Source: Cordylochernes scorpioides (lineage: Eukaryota > Arthropoda > Arachnida > Pseudoscorpiones > Chernetidae). From it: a stretch of DNA of 64,000 nucleotides. Position 1 is the first letter of the stretch. Every line of letters begins with the position of its first letter. Positions 1 to 11,413 of this stretch are shown piece by piece. The position numbers and the translations under genes are program-made. Under the pieces are notes generated by a model. The model was not told the origin of the DNA. It searched no databases and saw nothing but the letters and a program-made list of their open reading frames with translations. The stretch is taken from NCBI GenBank assembly GCA_030710605.1, contig CP092864.1:137455255-137519254 (forward strand). The letters are read 5' to 3'.

Positions 1-1208
1 GAACACTTGCTCACAAAGATGAAAACTGCCGTGGTGTCAGAAGGATGAAGCAACGAATCACTGTTCTACTGTGCTGCAACTCTACTGGAACAGACAAGCG
101 GCGATTGCTGATTATTGGAAAATTGGCAAAGCCTCGATGCTTCAGAAACTTTAGTCCACACTTCTAATGCACTTACACATCTAACAGCAAAGCTTGGATG
201 ACCTCTAGCATCTTTCAAGAATGTCTACTGCAGTTCAACAAGCAGCTTGTCTCTGAAGGACGTCGTATCCTACTGTTGTTAGATAATGCTACGTCTCACT
301 GCGTCCCTAATGATGGTCTCAGCAACATAAAAATACACTTCCTTCCACCAAATATGACTGTCAGTTTGCAACCACTGGATAGTGGCATCATCAAAGGTTT
401 CAAGGCTCAATATCGCAAGCTTCAACTCCAGAAAATGGTGGAATTGGCGGATGCCCATCTACCCACAGAATTACGTCTGGATTACGCTGTGCGCTATTGT
501 AAAATTGCTTGGGATTCTGTGAGCCCTGATTCCATCAGCAACTACTGGAATCACACAGGCATTATTCGCTTCACTTCTACTGCTGCAGTTGAGCCTCTTA
601 ATTATGGAAATCTGCTCGATCGCATTCGCGACATCTTCGCTATTACACCAGAGAATTTGATGACTGAAAGGGAGTTTCAACTGGTTGATGATTCCCAGGA
701 GGCGGAAATGAAGCTAACAGATGACAATTTTCTGGTGTCCACTGTTACAGCGAAAGAAGAACTTGGCGAGTATGATGATGCAACAGTGACCCAGCGCCTA
801 CCATCGTTAAGGGAAGCCAGAACAGCTGCTGAGACAGTTTTGTTGTTTCTTGAGCACTCAAAGAGAGCAACATCTGACGACGTCAATCTATCTGCGGATT
901 TGTTACGCCGTGTCTATGCCATAAGTGAGGGAGAGAAAACACAAGTTGTGATCACAGACTTCTTCAAGAAAATGTAATTACTTTTTAATGAATAAAAATA
1001 AATGAATTATTCCAATTTGTCATATTAATTAATTAATGCCGGCATTCTATATATTGACTTAGGGTATAAGTTGTTTTTAGTAATTGTTATAAATAATTTA
1101 TTGTATCTTTAAATTTCACAATTTAAACGTGTTCGATACAACGCCACCCTCGCCTTACGCCGCTTTTTTGCAAAATCCGGATGGTGGCGTTATAACGAGA
1201 GTAGACTG
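1..1208 (+). mobile_element. pogo/Tigger-like DNA transposon, 3' part
   Basis: The window opens inside the transposase of a pogo/Tigger-type element. The right terminal inverted repeat lies at about 1143-1208; read inward it starts CAGTCTACTCTCGTTATAAC and is followed by a TA dinucleotide at 1209-1210, as expected for a TA target duplication. The left end is outside the window. The DNA immediately after the element matches a SINE tail found elsewhere in the window (62800-62890), so the element probably inserted into that SINE. Confidence 0.85.
3..977 (+). pseudogene. pogo/Tigger transposase (DDE_1), 5'-truncated by the window, one nonsense codon
   Basis: The frame runs from position 3 to the stop at 975-977 and is broken by one in-frame TAA at 165-167. 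Before the stop, the residues ITVLLCCN, LLIIGK and PRCFRN match the middle of the DDE_1 endonuclease domain. After it come AWMTS, then LLLLDNATSH with the second catalytic Asp, and LQPLDSGIIKGFKAQYR with the third, about 31 residues apart as in pogo/Tigger proteins. The C-terminus ends ITDFFKKM, resembling the usual Tigger tail. The DNA-binding N-terminus and first catalytic Asp lie upstream of the window. The downstream Met at 198 gives a 259-residue open frame, but this is a remnant rather than a true start. Confidence 0.85.
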
Positions 1209-1322
1209 TATGAATAACCTTCAAATATTATTAATTGTTACAAATATCATAAACTAGGTTGTTCTTTTTGAACGGTACCTAATAAAGTGATTTTGGAACA
1301 AGAACAAAAGTGAATTTGTACT
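1209..1322 (+). repeat. SINE-B tail fragment
   Basis: The stretch containing CATAAACTAGGTTG and GGTACCTAATAAAG matches the 3' tails of the SINE-B copies at 21528-21690 and 62713-62890. Its tRNA-like head is missing, cut off by the adjoining pogo element. Confidence 0.65.
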
Positions 1323-1753
1323 TGGATTTATATATGTTTTATAAAGCGTTTGCTATTTTTTATTTTAAAAAAATAAATAAAAACGAATTGACTTTTTTTT
1401 TGTTACTTGTAATAGGGGTAACCTGAATATATTCAACTTATAAAGAATTTAATATGTTATATGGGGTAAGCAATTTATTTAAAAACTACTATTAGAGGTA
1501 TATAGCCCTAGATCTATTGTTTAAAAAATATTATGTATATACAGAATATATTAAAACATACCTAATAATTATCATTTTTTAAGTTACATAATGGCCTGGA
1601 GCAAATTCATAAAAAAACATGAAAGACATATACGAGCATATATGTAAATAAACAGTAACTGAACTGTGTGGAAATATTTACTTCTTCACAAGATGCAACC
1701 ATTTACTCAATAATCTACTTCTTCACTGTGTTCTATGCACGAAAAACGATGTA
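1323..1753. other. AT-rich stretch without recognised features
   Basis: Very AT-rich, with A and T runs. No coding region, RNA or repeat was recognised. Confidence 0.5.
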
Positions 1754-1930
1754 CAGTTAAGCCTGTCTATAGCGCCCCCTCTTGGGACTCACCAAAATAG
1801 GGTGCTATAGAGAAGGGGTGCTATAGACAGGTCACTTTTAATGTAAAATGTTTACATTTTAATGTTTAAAATGGGGCGCTTTAGAGAGGAAGGAGCTATT
1901 TAGAGGGGGCGCTATAGACAGGTTTAACTG
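1754..1930. mobile_element. pogo-type MITE, 177 bp
   Basis: The terminal inverted repeats start CAGTTAAGCCTGTCTATAGC on the left and CAGTTAAACCTGTCTATAGC on the right (reverse complement). They differ by one base over about 30 bp. Both ends are flanked by TA. There is no coding capacity. The length matches two other TA-flanked CAG-starting MITEs at 18189-18366 and 35084-35261. Confidence 0.85.
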
Positions 1931-2814
1931 TATATAGTCTCAACTTTTGTACATAGATATTCTTTCCTTTTCTTCTTTTTCTCTTTTCTGAGCGAGGATT
2001 CAATTTCTTCCCCTGCTTCTCATTTCTTTTTAGATTAATTTCTAACAGAAGAATCGTCTGTATGAGACGGAATGTCTTAATAAAGGCTTGTGTGTGTAAA
2101 TATGCAAATAGGTATATAAACAATTCATATTCTTATATTTTTTCTGTTTTTTTTTCTGCTGTGGAAGTGCAGTAATGCTTGAAAGCTCGGCAAAATAATA
2201 ATAATAAAAAAAAAACTTTGAAAGAAGCCTTTCACTTTATGAATTATCACTTTTATTTGAAAAAAAAAAAAAATTTTTTGAATCAGTTGGCGCCAACCCT
2301 CAAATTTCAAAATGGCGCCAGGCTAATTAGAAGCAGACGAACCTCTCTCTAATGAGAGACGATTTTAATTGACTTTCATTAAATTAATAATTAATTAATT
2401 AAGATGGAAAGTTTTTCAGTGTGTTTAATAACTTATATAACATAATAAATTGAATATGAAATAGAATATAATATGTTATATCAATTTTTATATGATATAT
2501 GTATATGTACAGCTAACAGATTTCTCACTTATAAAGTACAAAAATGTGAGAAGTTCATTTCTAATGTTGATATATACGACACAGAATAAATTTGATTTAC
2601 ATTTTATAATGAATGTTTCCTTGCGTGTGTATAAATTCTTCTTTATAATTATGTAGTAGCTAGATGCTAATTTTGTATATATTCTCTTGATAAAAATAAT
2701 GACGCTTTGGTCAAAAAGTTTTTTTGTCAAAGTTTCAATCAGAATTTTGCTTTTATAAGGATAAACTGATAATAGAATAGTGCTATAGGGTGTTAAATAT
2801 GTATTGGAGTTCGG
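1931..2814. other. AT-rich stretch without recognised genes
   Basis: Low-complexity A/T-rich DNA. The short reading frames here have no recognisable domains and are biased by homopolymers. Confidence 0.5.
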
Positions 2815-3295
2815 GGTGGAAGGATGGTCTAAACCAGGGTCGGCAAAATTTTGAGTAGGAAGAGTCAAAAATTACAATTTACAAAATTTAAAAGTTTTCA
2901 AAGAGCCACAAAATGTTTTTATTGCAACAATAAATAGTACTCACATAAATAATATTTACATATGGAACTATATAAAGATATTCACATCCAAAGAGCCGCC
3001 ATTTGCCGACCCCTGGTCGGTTTTCGACCGCTACGACCAGGGATCGAATCCAGAGTTGGACACTTTTTTCTAATTAAAAAAAAATTGTTCCATTGGCCTC
3101 CAATTCTTTCAAAAGTTCAACCTTACCTGCGAGTGCAAGTAACCAAATGGGGCTATGGCAGATTTGTAAGTGCAAAAGTCGAACTGCTTTTTGCATGTGT
3201 AGATATGTGGTGCACTTACAGTAAAAGCAGTCGCTAATTTCTACCCAACATGATTATCATGGCCTGTACCACGTGTACTAGGGATATGTACTCGT
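2815..3295 (+). repeat. SINE-A (tRNA-derived) interrupted by a hAT MITE
   Basis: The tRNA-like head is split: GGATGGTCTAAAC lies before 2835, and GACCAGGGATCGAATCC with its B-box-like GATCGAATCC after 3016. The body (CACTTTTTTCTAATT, then GCGAGTGCAAGTAACCAAA, then CATGATTATCATGGCCTGTA) recurs at 19965-20185 and in reverse at 30345-30525 and 60085-60310. The multiple dispersed copies and pol III-like head support a SINE. Confidence 0.75.
2835..3015. mobile_element. hAT-type MITE, 181 bp
   Basis: The ends are CAGGGTCGGCAAA and, reverse-complemented, CAGGGGTCGGCAAA, typical of hAT terminal repeats. It interrupts the tRNA-like head of SINE-A. The 8-bp flanks (GTCTAAAC and GTCGGTTT) share only part of their bases, so the target duplication has decayed or the boundary is slightly off. 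No coding capacity. Confidence 0.75.
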
Positions 3296-3366
3296 ATTTG
3301 AGTTTTATTTTCTCGCGTGTATGGGTGTGTGTGTGTTTCTGTATGATGTGTATTGTTATTGTTTTA

Positions 3367-4639
3367 TTAGGAGTACAAATAAGTTTTGAGGGATTTTTTT
3401 ATAAATTCGAAGCTTTATTCAGAGAAATCAGTACAATATAATTCATTCAAAGTATTGTCCATCTTTAGCTACGACCGTTTCCCATCTTTTAGGCAGCATA
3501 CAGATTCCGTGTCGAAAAAATTCCTCGTCTTTTGAGGCGATCCAAACATTGACCCAATTTTCCGCCTCTTCGTAAGAAGTGAAGTGCTGCTCGGCCAGGC
3601 CATGTGTCATCGAACGGAACATGTGGTAGTCTGAAGGAGCAATGTCTGGTGAATACAGCGGGTGGGGTAGGACATCCCATTGAAGCGCCTCCAAAGTCTC
3701 CTTGACAACTTTTGCAACATGTGGCCGAGCGTTGTCGTGCTGATAGATCACCTTGTCATGTCTTTTGGCATATAGTGGGCGTTTAATCTTCAATGCTCGG
3801 CTTAATCGCATCAATTGTTGTTGGTAACGTTCTCCAGTGATGGTTTCGTTAGGCTGAAGTAGCTCATAGTAGATCACTCCGAGCTGATCCCACCAGATGC
3901 ACAGCATTAGCTTCTTGTCATGAATATTCGGTTTGGCCGTTGAAGTTGATGCATGACCGGGCTTAACCGACGATTTTCTGCGCTTTGGGTTGTCGTAGTG
4001 AATCCACTTTTCGTCCCCCATCACGATTCGATGCAAAAAACCCTTCCGATTTTGTCTTTTGAGCAGTAGTTCGCACGTGCAAATACGGCGCTCGATGTTT
4101 CCTGGCTTGAGTTCATATGGAACCCAATTTCCTTGTTTTTGCACCATACCCATGACCATGAGACGGTTCGAAATCGCTTGTTGAGTCACTCCCAAGGTTT
4201 CAGCGAGCTCTTCTTGAGTTTGGCTTGAATCTTCGTCCAATAAAGCCTCCAACTCAGCGTCTTCGAACTTTATTGGCCTCCCTCCGCGTTCTTTCAAAAT
4301 CGCCACTTTTGAAATGCCGAAACCAATACTCACATGATTTTATTGATAGAGCATGTTTACCATATGCCTCACACAGCAATCGATGTCCATCAGTTGCACT
4401 TTTCTTCAAATTAAAACAAAAAAGCAGCGCTTCCCGCAAATTGTGTTTTGTTGGCAAAAAAGTTGACATGGTTAGAGCACCAAAAAAAAAGTTCCTTACA
4501 CTTGAGTGAAAATACTTCTGATTTTTTTTTGGGGAAATGATGAAACCTTAACATGAAACCTTACAAGGTCCGATGCTATTTATATAATATTTGTTGTGGC
4601 TTCTTTTGCAAATCCCTCAAAACTTATTTGTACTCCCAA
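3367..4639 (-). mobile_element. mariner element, 1273 bp, complete ends
   Basis: The inverted repeats start TTAGGAGTACAAATAAGTTT on the left and TTGGGAGTACAAATAAGTTT on the right, about 29 bp with one or two differences. TA flanks both ends (3365-3366 and 4640-4641). The length is typical of mariner. It encodes a frameshifted transposase on the minus strand. Confidence 0.95.
3443..4469 (-). pseudogene. mariner transposase (DD34D), one frameshift
   Basis: Translation starts at 4469 (MSTFLPTK) with the N-terminal helix-turn-helix region (LLFCFNLKKSATDGHRLL, then YWFRHFKSGDF). The frame then shifts near 4295, where a few bases appear deleted just after GDF, and continues from KERGGRPIKF to the stop at 3443. 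The linker WVPYEL, first Asp in MGDEKWIHYDN, second in HDNARPH and third in SPDIAPSDYHMF are all present. There are 34 residues between the second and third Asp, the mariner DD34D signature. Without the frameshift the length would be near the family's ~345 residues. As it stands no full-length transposase is made. Confidence 0.93.
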
Positions 4640-4984
4640 TATGATTAGCGTGGGTTGTGTTTCGTTGTTTTTGTTCTAAATATGTTTTGTTAAGGGTTGT
4701 GTTGAGTTTGTTATATGTTGTTCTTTTATCGAGCTCTACTTTATAAATAATAAACTTTAAAATTAGATTAAGTCCTGTTCCTGTATGCGTTTACAAGGGC
4801 GTCGGGAACAAGTATCAGCGCCTAGTCCTTGAATCTTTGGTCTCGCACTGCACGCCCAGTTTTAACCGAAAAATCGACCTCCCACCCCAATACTCCGTGT
4901 TTTACCTCGCCAATCCCCCCAGCTGAACTATTTACCTACTATATTGGGCTATCTTTTATATCCATAGTTTTAAAATATTTCCAA

Positions 4985-5032
4985 GTTGTAACCTGAAGAA
5001 GGGCATTCTTGCCTGAAAGCTTGTGTTTTTAC
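4985..5032 (+). ncRNA. hammerhead-like motif (AGCU family), degraded
   Basis: CUGAAGA is followed by one unpaired A, a hairpin GGGC-AUUCUU-GCCU, then GAAA and the palindrome-containing AGCUU. The boxes are in hammerhead order, and position 7 of the core is naturally variable. Stem I is weak here, so activity is doubtful. It belongs to the same family as the foldback at 24735-24958. Confidence 0.4.
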
Positions 5033-5084
5033 CATTAAAAGAAAATCACCACGTTTTTATCGCCTTCATTTCAAGTCCTGTTCC

Positions 5085-5258
5085 TTTTACAAAATAACTT
5101 TATTAGGTACCGCTCAAAAAAGATCAACCTACCTTATGTAATTTACAATGAGAAATAGGAATAGTTTCTTTACAGAAAAAAGTGTCCATACGGGATTCGA
5201 TCCCGGTTCATGGCTGTTGGGAATCGAGGGTTTAAACCACTTGTCCACTGAATTTAGA
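5085..5258 (-). repeat. SINE-B (tRNA-derived)
   Basis: On the minus strand the head reads GGACAAGTGGTTTAAACCC, then CATGAACCGGGATCGAATCC with a B-box-like element. It is followed by the tail with AGGTTGATC and GGTACCTAATAAAG. Other copies are at 21528-21690 and 62713-62890. Confidence 0.8.
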
Positions 5259-5401
5259 TTGTGTTAAATACATTCATTGAATTCTATATACAGTTACGAG
5301 CGTCATGCCTTCTTAATTCTTCAGTTTTCATCTCTGTCACCGTTTGCTTTTTTTTTTTTGGAATGGCGCTCTCCTATTGGTTGGCTACGATCACGCCACC
5401 T

Positions 5402-5450
5402 TTGCCCCCCCCCCCCCCCCCCATCATGCCACCCCCCTCCCCCCCACTCG
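5402..5450. repeat. C-rich homopolymer tract
   Basis: A run of about 18 C is followed by further C-rich sequence. It generates proline- or glycine-rich open frames on both strands that are not genes. Confidence 0.8.
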
Positions 5451-5689
5451 CTTTTTCGTTTTTGTAACTATTGTGTTGGAGCGGGTCGCTCCTTAAATAA
5501 ATGCATATATTAGTCAATAACCAAATGGAATCCTCTCTTTCTTTTTCCCAGTAAGAGACGCCTACGGAAGCCAACAGTACATAGACAGATAAAGCACATA
5601 GGCTATAGTTATTAACTAATATATGCATTTATTTAAGGCGCCAATTTATAATTGTAACAAATAGTATTTGAATAAAAACATTCAATCGG

Positions 5690-5728
5690 GTAAAACACGG
5701 GCGTTGCCCGGGTCATTCGGCTAGTAGT
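5690..5728 (-). repeat. GC-rich hairpin start of a TA-tailed repeat
   Basis: ACGGGCGTTGCCCGGGTC followed by ATTCGGCTAG matches the reverse complement of the hairpin at 30717-30757 (CCCGGGC-GTT-GCCCGGG). This is the GC-rich end of a repeat family described at 30772-31130. Confidence 0.55.
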
Positions 5729-5739
5729 TATATAAAAAA

Positions 5740-6457
5740 GAGCATACCTGTATTTGTGATAGAAAAAGAAAACAATTTTTTCTCAAAATATTTCAAGTGA
5801 TTGCTCCCTCTTTATCAATTTATTGAACAATAAACTTAAAGGCAATTTAAGTTAGGTTGCTTCCATGTGATCTACAAGAATTTGTAAATTAAGTACTTTA
5901 TTTTGACTTAGAGCTCTATGTCTCCCTAGGGACACTTGCACTTTAAAGGTAAACCAAAAATTTTGAAAGAAAAGAAAGAAAGATAATTTTTAAAAATATG
6001 TACAGAATTAGTATGCAAGTTGGATGAAAAGATAAAAAAAATCAACACAAAAGGGTTGGTATACAAATTTAGCTAAATGAAATCAAGTTGTAAAGTATTG
6101 TGTGTATTCAAGAAAAACAATTTACAGATTTAAGAAAGTTTTAAGGAATATTTAGAATGAAAATATGCTAGATATTAGGGAATTCTTCAATTAAAACAAT
6201 ACTGAAAAGAGTTAATTTCTAAATAAAAACGTTCCAATGGAATTTAGTAGTTTTTTTTATATAAAATTAAAATAAATCTGCTAAGTTATTTAAGTTTGTT
6301 TTAAGTTTATTGGGCAATACATTTATAAAGAAGGAACAATCTCTCGAAATATTGGGGAAAAAATCGTTTTGATTTGTATGTGTGTTTTCTTTCACTTATA
6401 ACAAGGTACGTCTTTTCAAAAATAAATTTAAAATTTGACTTTGAAAAATATATAAAT
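5740..6457. other. AT-rich stretch without recognised features
   Basis: No coding region or recognised repeat was found. Homopolymer-rich. Confidence 0.5.
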
Positions 6458-6614
6458 TAAGAAAAAGACATCTGTTCGTGCAACTAAAAGATAACTTGCG
6501 CCATCTATCGGAATAAATATTAACTATTCATTGTGATATATTATTCCGACAGATGGTGAAAGCCATCAGTAACTTTTAGTTACACAATCAGTAGATGCCT
6601 TTTTCTTAATTTAT
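6458..6614. repeat. Foldback repeat, ribozyme-less member of the ACGCGU hammerhead family
   Basis: The arms TTAAGAAAAAG and CTTTTTCTTAA enclose GTGCAACTAAAAG and GCGCCATCTATCGGAATAAA, with their inverted copy. The same arms flank hammerheads at 34305-34525 and 57795-58062. Here the central ribozyme part is absent. Confidence 0.7.
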
Positions 6615-6785
6615 CTACCTGATCGCAGTTCAATTTCTCTTTTATACTGTTTTTGTCAGACGTACAGACTTCGGTTAAGATAAGCTCACTATCCATCGAT
6701 GAAAAAAAAAATTTTTTTCAAAAGTATAAAAGTTATGTAAATTATGATAAGGCAGAATTTGGATTATAGATTATAAACACATGGT

Positions 6786-7022
6786 AATAAGACTAAATCC
6801 AAATAAATAAATAAATAGTGTGTTACGTTTCGGTAACAGCATTTTTACCATCTTCAGACAAATGTACTGAATGAGAAATTTTACCACAGCATGTTGATAA
6901 CAGTAACTATTTAAAACATACTGTGGTAAAATTTCTCATTCAGTACTTTTGTCTGAAGATGGTAACAACGCTGTTACCGAAACGTCACAACACTATTCAT
7001 TTATTTGGATTTGGTCTTATTA
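6786..7022. repeat. Foldback element with hammerhead-like core in each arm (ACGU family)
   Basis: The inverted arms run from AGACTAAATCCAAATAAAT to ATTTATTTGGATTTGGTCT. Each arm carries a hammerhead-like core pointing outward: minus strand at 6819-6862 and plus strand at 6949-6990. A similar foldback is at 29806-29972. Confidence 0.75.
6949..6990 (+). ncRNA. hammerhead-like motif, right arm
   Basis: Core CUGAAGA (6953-6959), one unpaired U, stem II GGUAAC/GUUACC, then GAAA (6979-6982), C and GUC (6984-6986). Stem I UUGU/ACAA abuts both boxes. Helix III would be only the palindrome ACGU, which could pair between two molecules. The extra U next to stem II departs from the consensus, so activity is uncertain. 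Confidence 0.5.
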
Positions 7023-7499
7023 CCTTGTTTATGTAAATTATTTTATCACGCGTTATTTTCAGAACTTTAAATAAAGCTGATTGCTAACCCTAAACGCTGA
7101 TAAAAAAAAAACAGCTGTTACACTATCGTCTGCTTCTTTATCATATTTACAATTCATATATTTATTAGTATTCTATTTGTGTCAATATGAAAGTTGCAAG
7201 ATATGAACGTTGGTGGTAGAAGTGTAGGTAAACTAGAGAAAGTAGGCGGTTGGTTATACAAGAGGAGGGGAGGAAACGTGTGAGGTAAGAAATCATCTGA
7301 CATGTTGACAAGTAGGTGATGGACAGGATTGTGACATTTGGGACATTTTGACGACACAACCCCCTTTTACAACTTTCACCCATGTTTACATTGGTTACAT
7401 ATTGGGTGGCGTAAGTCACCCTGAGTTACCTACAGGTGTTATCTCGTCAGAGTTAACGCCTAGTATTTGGCAGTAAAACTACCCATTTACACTATTTTC

Positions 7500-8190
7500 G
7501 TCTTTCTATCCTTGTTAAGGGGAGTCCTAACTGTATATGTGTTGGGTCCGAAGACCATTCCATCCTTGTAAAGGGGAGTGCTAGCTGTATATGTGTTAGG
7601 TCCGAAGACCATTCCATCTTTGGGAGTGCTAACTGTATATGTTTTGGGTCCGAAGACCATTCCATCCTTGTCAAGGGGAGTGCTAACTGTATATGTATTG
7701 GGCCCGAAGACCATTCCATCCTTGTCAAGGGAAGTGCTAGCTGTATATGTGTTGGGTCTGAAGACCATTCCATCCTTGTCAAGGGGAGTGCTAGCTGTAT
7801 ATGTGTTGGGTCCGAAGACCATTCCATCCTTGTCAAGGGGAGTGCTAGCTGTATATGTGTTGGGTCCGAAGACCATTCCATCCTTGTCAAGGGGAGTGCT
7901 AACTGTATATGTATTGGGCCCGAAGACCATTCCATCCTTGTCAAGGAAAGTGCTAGCTGTATATGTGTTGGGTCCGAAGACCATTCCATCCTTGTCAAGG
8001 GGGAGTGCTAACTGTATATGTGTTGGGTCCGAAGACCATTCCATCCTTGTCAAGGGAGTGCTAACTGTATATGTGTTGGGTCCGAAGACCATTCTATCCT
8101 TGTCAAGGGAGTGCTAACTGTATATGTGTTGGGTCCGAAGACCATTCTATCCTTGTCAAGGGAGTGCTAACTGCATATGTGTTGGGTCTG
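7500..8190. repeat. Minisatellite, ~54-bp unit, about 12 copies
   Basis: The units carry GTATATGTGTTGGGTCCGAA and GACCATTCCATCCTTG. Both strands have long repetitive open frames because the unit length is mostly a multiple of three. No domain is encoded. Confidence 0.95.
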
Positions 8191-8384
8191 TATATATGTA
8201 TATACTGAGTGATAGAAAACTACACTAAAATATTTAGCTCAACTAACCGAATATGTTCATTATTTAATAACAAAAAACCCGATTTGGAATTGGAGCACCA
8301 CATGTTTTTATGTTTAAACTTAATAAGTGAAAGGGAACGTATTTTACATAAAATTTGATCAAATCATCTTGGTCTGGAGGCTCT

Positions 8385-8885
8385 GTTGTCTAGGACAACA
8401 AAGAATAAATCCAATACATAGGCCAAGTTTTACTGGGCTGCGTATGAGAAGAAACATTGAGAAAAGAGAGCCGTATGTAAATAGACATGTAAATGAATGA
8501 TCATATGTAAATAGCTAATCCTTTCTAAGCAATTATGCAACTTGGCGAATCCTGTGTAAGGCATAGATCCCCAATAAAAGTGTCAAATTATATTGACAAA
8601 CATTTGCATCTTATTTCAGTTTTTAGCGGGAAGACTGTTCTTTTCGTTTGTTAGTGAACCGATCTCTCACGTCTTCTCATTGGACGAATGCGGCCATGTT
8701 TGTATATAAGAGGGGACTATGGTAATGCAAGACGCCAGTGAGGTTGATTATTGTGTGGAGACGCTTAAAGTGTTCTCTGCGTGATTTATCCGTGTCTGGT
8801 GTTCTCCTCGCATACCTGTGTGACCCCGGTCCAATCCCTACCAACGGCTACAATAAAAGATAAGTACTGTTTTTATATAGCAAAT
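8385..8885 (+). promoter_or_regulatory. Possible solo LTR or promoter-like segment
   Basis: TATATAAGAGGGGAC at about 8702 resembles a TATA box. It is followed by a GC-richer transcript-like stretch and AATAAA within CTACAATAAAAG near 8852. This layout resembles an LTR, but no matching second copy or TG...CA ends were found in the window. Confidence 0.3.
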
Positions 8886-8889
8886 CGTG

Positions 8890-10140
8890 AGTTTTTTCAT
8901 CCTTTTGTTATTGGTGTTGTACTCGTGAGTGTACGCTTTTCTGTATATTAAGTTACTCTTACTTTAGGGCCTAGTAAATTGCATTTTTGTGTGATAACCC
9001 GTAAAAGTAATTTTTGTCAAAATGTTTGTTGTTGTTATTTATATTGAGTAATTTGATTTTCACCAGCTATTTCTTCAGCGGTATTTTGCTATCATAGCCA
9101 AAAGACAAATGTCTTCGACTAACGGATCCTTGAAAGGATGTTTAAAGAAAGAATGGGGGGAGTGTGTTGAAGACAAAGAGTAGTGATGATAGGCAGGAAA
9201 ATGATGATGATAATAGCTGTTGAACTTCAAGGCCAAAACAGTTAGAATAGATGGTTGAAAAGGCATCCGAATTTCCAGAATTTGTCCTTGGAAGATTCCT
9301 GGAAAAATGTTCCTAAGAATCATTTGATTATTGTTTTGAAAGATTGTTTTTTTTTTTGTATTATTAAAAAAGAAAATGAAATTTCGTTTGTAGATTGAAA
9401 ATACTAATACTCTGCACACTTTCTACTGGCCTTTTTGAGAACAGAAAACTAACATTTAATGCGAGTGTATGTATTTGTAAATATTTCTTGTAAGATATAG
9501 TCGATGTTTTTATTAAGCCTGTTGAAGAGCAATTATCACTTGAATGTTAGCATTTTGAAATAAAAATAAACTCATTGTGAGAACATATTTTGTATTTTTA
9601 ACCGTTTTTCACAATTTCAACATGAATAACATTTAAATAGCTTATATAATTTACAAATTTGTTTATTAAATATTGTAATTTTACAGAAATCGGGAAAACA
9701 TTGAATACAAAGAACTTTTTATGTTTAGAAATAGTAAGGACTCATATGTAAAATTTAGAAAATTCTGTAAATATATCTTATGATTTTCTCTCTTGGTTAA
9801 AAAAAACCGTAATTGCTAAACTAGGTATTTGTATTTATTTCATTGGTTATTCCTAGGTTGGATGTAAAATCAATCATGATTTTAATATCCTTTTCTTTCT
9901 TCTTTAAACTTCTACTCAAACCTTGTAATTTACCAATTGTTTATGTAAAATAGTTCTCTGAATTTAGTGTTGTTGCTTGATGCAAGCATCCCTTGTGGGG
10001 ATATCAGGTCTGATTTGATGATAATAAGTAAATAAATATTGTAATTTTGATGCAAATTTACACATTTGCATATATAATTTATATATGTTTAATATGAAAG
10101 GATTAATTTTAGCAAGCAATCAATCGAGAATAAACATGAC
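8890..10140. other. AT-rich stretch without recognised genes
   Basis: No conserved coding signal or repeat was recognised. A minus-strand frame at 9075-9419 has low-complexity composition. Confidence 0.5.
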
Positions 10141-10272
10141 ACACAGATTTATACACTTTGAAACTAATAACAATAACAACAACAGGCTTTATTAAAGACA
10201 CGCGTCCCATACAGAATTCTCCCAGATAGGTAAACAGAAGTAAACATAACATTCATCTAGAGAAAGTGGAGA

Positions 10273-10521
10273 TTAACATCGACCTTTCTTCAAGTTGAAT
10301 CCATCATCTGTGTTACGTCTATTGTCAGTGCTGTTTTTCCAGAATTTGTGAAAAGTTAATGCATTAGGTTTGTTTTTCTCTACTTTTGCCATTAGAACAT
10401 ATGGCGAATTGTTTTCATAGCCAATCTTTTGAAGGAGAATTTCTCTCTCTTTCTCCAGTACAGGACAATAAAACATGTAGTGTAGAAAGCTGTGGCTAAT
10501 TTTGCTATTGCATAAGTGCAT
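10273..10521 (-). pseudogene. LINE C-terminal fragment
   Basis: The peptide has CNSKISHSFLHYMFYCPVLE, resembling the cysteine-containing tail after the reverse transcriptase of Jockey/CR1-type LINEs (a His then a CP-x-LE pattern), and FHKFWKNS near its end. Only about 80 codons remain, with no reverse transcriptase visible nearby. The assignment is by pattern only. Confidence 0.4.
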
Positions 10522-10549
10522 TTTAAGTTCTTAGATTTCAATAATAAAA

Positions 10550-11100
10550 CGTGAATTCTTTAAAACATATATCTCCATATATAACGCAATTATATTATGT
10601 TAATTGTACACATTGCCAGACACTTCTTTCTTTTGTACAGTTATTTTTTCTCGTTTTTTTTCTCTTTCACCTTATTAATATCATATGGCTATTCTATTCA
10701 CGGCCTAAAATTATTGTAAATATATATGTATAGACAAGTGAATTCGCTAAAACCTTTTTTTATCTTCATGAATTCTGTTTGTTGTTTTGTTTGTTTCCTC
10801 TGTAAATAAGCGCAAATATTTCAAAATATCGCACTGTTTTAGTAATATATTTTAAAATTATAAAAATATCTCCATACATAACGCAGAGAGATTTTTGATA
10901 ATAAAAAAAATTATTTCTTAAACAAATATTTGAAATTAAATTTATCTTCTGCAATATATTCTAAAATAATGAAGTATTTGCAACTGTTTAGTTTTCACAA
11001 TAGTTTTCTCAATATAGTGTACTCAATAAAAATTAACATAAATTTTATAAACATTATAAAATTGTCTATCAGTAAACTTTAATATCAATTAATATTGTTC
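10550..11100. other. AT-rich stretch without recognised features
   Basis: No gene or clear repeat was recognised. Confidence 0.5.
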
Positions 11101-11109
11101 TTTTGCTCA

Positions 11110-11260
11110 TTTATCTATATATAAATGAATGTATGTGTGTGTGTGTGGTCTGTTTGTCCTTTATGCCTGACCAAACCACTCATTGGAACGCCATGAAACT
11201 TTGGGAAGTTATTTAGTATAGTACTGGGAAGGTTTCTAGCAAATAAAATTTTTGAAATAA
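11110..11260 (-). repeat. Fragment of TA-tailed GC-hairpin repeat
   Basis: The sequence around CATGAAACTTTGGGAAGTT, followed by TTAGTATAGTACTGG, is the reverse complement of segments at 26850-26885 and 27455-27495 in the repeat at 26417-27581. ATCTATATATAAATGAATG matches its reversed tail. Confidence 0.5.
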
Positions 11261-11413
11261 CTTTTCGCTTTAAAATAATCAAGATAAATATTCTAATTTA
11301 TCTGTTATAATTCAACAATCTGCTCTAAATATTATCATGATGATACGATGATTTTGTAATGTAGAAAATTAGGAAAGACAAAATTCAGGATGACACGGCA
11401 ATTTATTTGAGAC

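Noticed and set aside
7487..8117. Long open frames on both strands (up to ~200 codons)
   Set aside because: They translate the 54-bp minisatellite into repeated peptides on both strands with no domain.
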